Shown here in pieces: positions 4,676 through 5,360 of a DNA stretch of 5,360 bases. Source of the stretch: Spirochaetia bacterium (GTDB taxonomy: Bacteria; Spirochaetota; Spirochaetia; Treponematales; Breznakiellaceae); the NCBI GenBank assembly GCA_025997715.1, contig BNUY01000174.1, positions 1-5,360 on the forward strand, given 5' to 3'. The first letter of the stretch is position 1. The number at the start of each line of letters is the position of its first letter. The notes beneath the pieces were generated by a model that did not search any database, had not been told where the DNA came from, and worked only from the letters and a program-made list of their open reading frames with translations. The position numbers and the translations under genes are program-made.

Positions 4676-4730
4676 TAAAAAAATGAGGGAATACCGATAA
4701 ACCGAGAAGTTTAGAGGATTGGAGGGCTTT

Positions 4731-5009
4731 ATGACCATAGAACAAACCGTTGAAATACCGGCCAACCGCCATGTCAGTTTTGACCTGCCCTTTACGTTTC
4801 CCGTTGGAAGGGTAAAGGTGGCACTTACGGTAACTTCAGAAGGTGAACTGGCGCAGCCAGTCAAACCCCTGCGTTCATTACGTGGTATTGACAAAGGCCG
4901 GGATACGATGGAAGCGTATTTTAAGCGCCACCATGCCGACAACGACCGTGAGCGCGAACACGACCATGTGCAAGAGCACGTGACGGATCGGCAACACCGA
5001 GGGCTATAA
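4731..5009 (+). CDS. Antitoxin of a PIN-domain toxin-antitoxin pair (VapB-like role)
   Basis: This 92-residue protein starts at 4731, where GGAGGG is 4 bp upstream (GGAGGGCTTTATG). The N-terminal EQTVEIPANRHVSFDLPFTF and VGRVKVALTV (about 4-35) form the beta domain I associate with antitoxins of this type, which bind operator DNA and wrap the toxin through the C-terminal part. Residues 47-64 (LRSLRGIDKGRDTMEAYF) are the conserved toxin-contact region of this family. The tail (65-92) is unusually rich in His, Asp, Glu and Arg (HHADNDREREHDHVQEH), more so than the homologues I remember. The stop codon overlaps the toxin start by one base (TAATG), typical of coupled pairs. The frame is undamaged. 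Assignment to a named subfamily is not possible by eye. Confidence 0.85.
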   Translation: MTIEQTVEIPANRHVSFDLPFTFPVGRVKVALTVTSEGELAQPVKPLRSLRGIDKGRDTMEAYFKRHHADNDREREHDHVQEHVTDRQHRGL

Positions 5010-5287
5010 TGGATCGGTACTGCCTTGATGCCTGCGCCCTGATTGCGTTTCTTAATGATGAAGATGGCAGCGATAAGGTGGATGACCTCCTCGACAAAGC
5101 CGAAACGGGCAAAATCACCCTCTTCATGAGCAAGGTACAGCTGCTCGAAGTCTACTACGACCGGATATACACGGCAGGCATTGAAGCGGCAAAAGAACGG
5201 GTGCTTTCTATTCTTGCCGAACCAATTACTATTATACCTGAATCCGTATACGGTGGCCTTGTTTTTTCGATAGAATCCATATTTTGA
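5009..5287 (+). pseudogene. PIN-domain toxin (VapC-like), C-terminally truncated
   Basis: PIN toxins are Mg-dependent ribonucleases of about 125-135 residues with four acidic residues in the active site. The N-terminal half is clear: MDRYCLDACALIAFLNDEDG gives the first acid D7, LLEVYY (45-50) gives E47, and the helix with EAAKERVLSIL and the strand PITIIP follow. The frame then ends at residue 92 with unfamiliar residues (GLVFSIESIF) and TGA. The section holding the third and fourth acids, normally in a SLADA-like motif near residue 100, is absent from all forward frames to the window edge. From about 5260 the sequence reads better on the opposite strand, so unrelated DNA appears joined to the toxin. 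A catalytically dead product is expected, though it might still bind the antitoxin. Its start overlaps the antitoxin stop. Confidence 0.8.
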
Positions 5288-5360
5288 ATCAGTCCCAGCT
5301 GAATCTGGCTGGCATATGTAATACCATTAGCAAAACCACGTCCGTGTAGGAGCACATCTG
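5261..5360 (-). pseudogene. Partial reverse-strand coding-like fragment at the window edge
   Basis: The reverse frame entering from the right edge reads VLLHGRGFANGITYASQIQL, then GLIQNMDSIEKT, before merging with antisense sequence of the PIN toxin near 5260. The wording is protein-like and coincides with the loss of PIN homology on the forward strand, so I infer a fragment of another gene abutting the truncated toxin. I do not recognise the family. The frame stays open antisense to the toxin down to 5155, which is probably chance. Confidence 0.35.

Noticed and set aside
4230..4942. Reverse open frames opposite the two antitoxin genes (4230-4772, 4580-4942)
   Set aside because: They are antisense to two paralogous proteins with good ribosome binding sites. 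Their composition is Ser/Arg-rich shadow sequence.

Overview
The window most likely comes from a treponeme-like spirochaete, probably a host-associated or gut species. The best evidence is the tmRNA, whose predicted tag ANNSSYDYALAA resembles the treponemal form I remember (ANSDSFDYALAA). Supporting signs are a stand-alone Hpt/REC-HD-GYP pair, a DUF3782-like remnant, a Ser/Thr/Tyr-rich beta module and dense HigBA/PIN toxin-antitoxin debris. The species is an inference; no rRNA or housekeeping protein gene is present.

Left edge (1-338): a well-formed reverse-strand promoter and ribosome binding site lead into a frame that stops after 14 codons. A one-base indel in the adjacent G5/A5 run would reopen it. 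The rest is non-coding and holds a 10-G tract. Next comes a 136-bp element (339-474) with 24-bp inverted termini (23/24 identical), 20 bp beyond the 3' end of the tmRNA gene (ssrA, 495-837, reverse strand). ssrA has its own promoter, between it and the signalling operon, and a perfect 16-bp palindrome in its leader.

Signalling operon (897-2387, reverse strand): one promoter drives an Hpt phosphotransfer protein and a REC-HD-GYP cyclic-di-GMP phosphodiesterase whose reading frames overlap by 11 bp. Both keep their key residues, so together they look like the end of a phosphorelay that lowers c-di-GMP. The kinase must be encoded elsewhere.

Right half (2388-5360): a graveyard of accessory genes. 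On the reverse strand lie a truncated DUF3782-like gene and a startless fragment of a beta-rich surface-type module. On the forward strand lie a higBA locus, an orphan antitoxin-like gene and an antitoxin/PIN-toxin pair. In all three forward modules the antitoxin-type gene is intact while the toxin is broken or missing. higB lacks a start codon and has a six-unit 11-bp tandem array inserted in a codon-neutral way that still brings two in-frame TAG stops. The orphan antitoxin has no toxin next to it. The PIN toxin ends before its third catalytic acid. An exact 29-bp direct repeat brackets the higBA/orphan-antitoxin segment, one copy overlapping the orphan's stop codon. The most notable points are the array inside higB and the consistent loss of toxins with retention of antitoxins.
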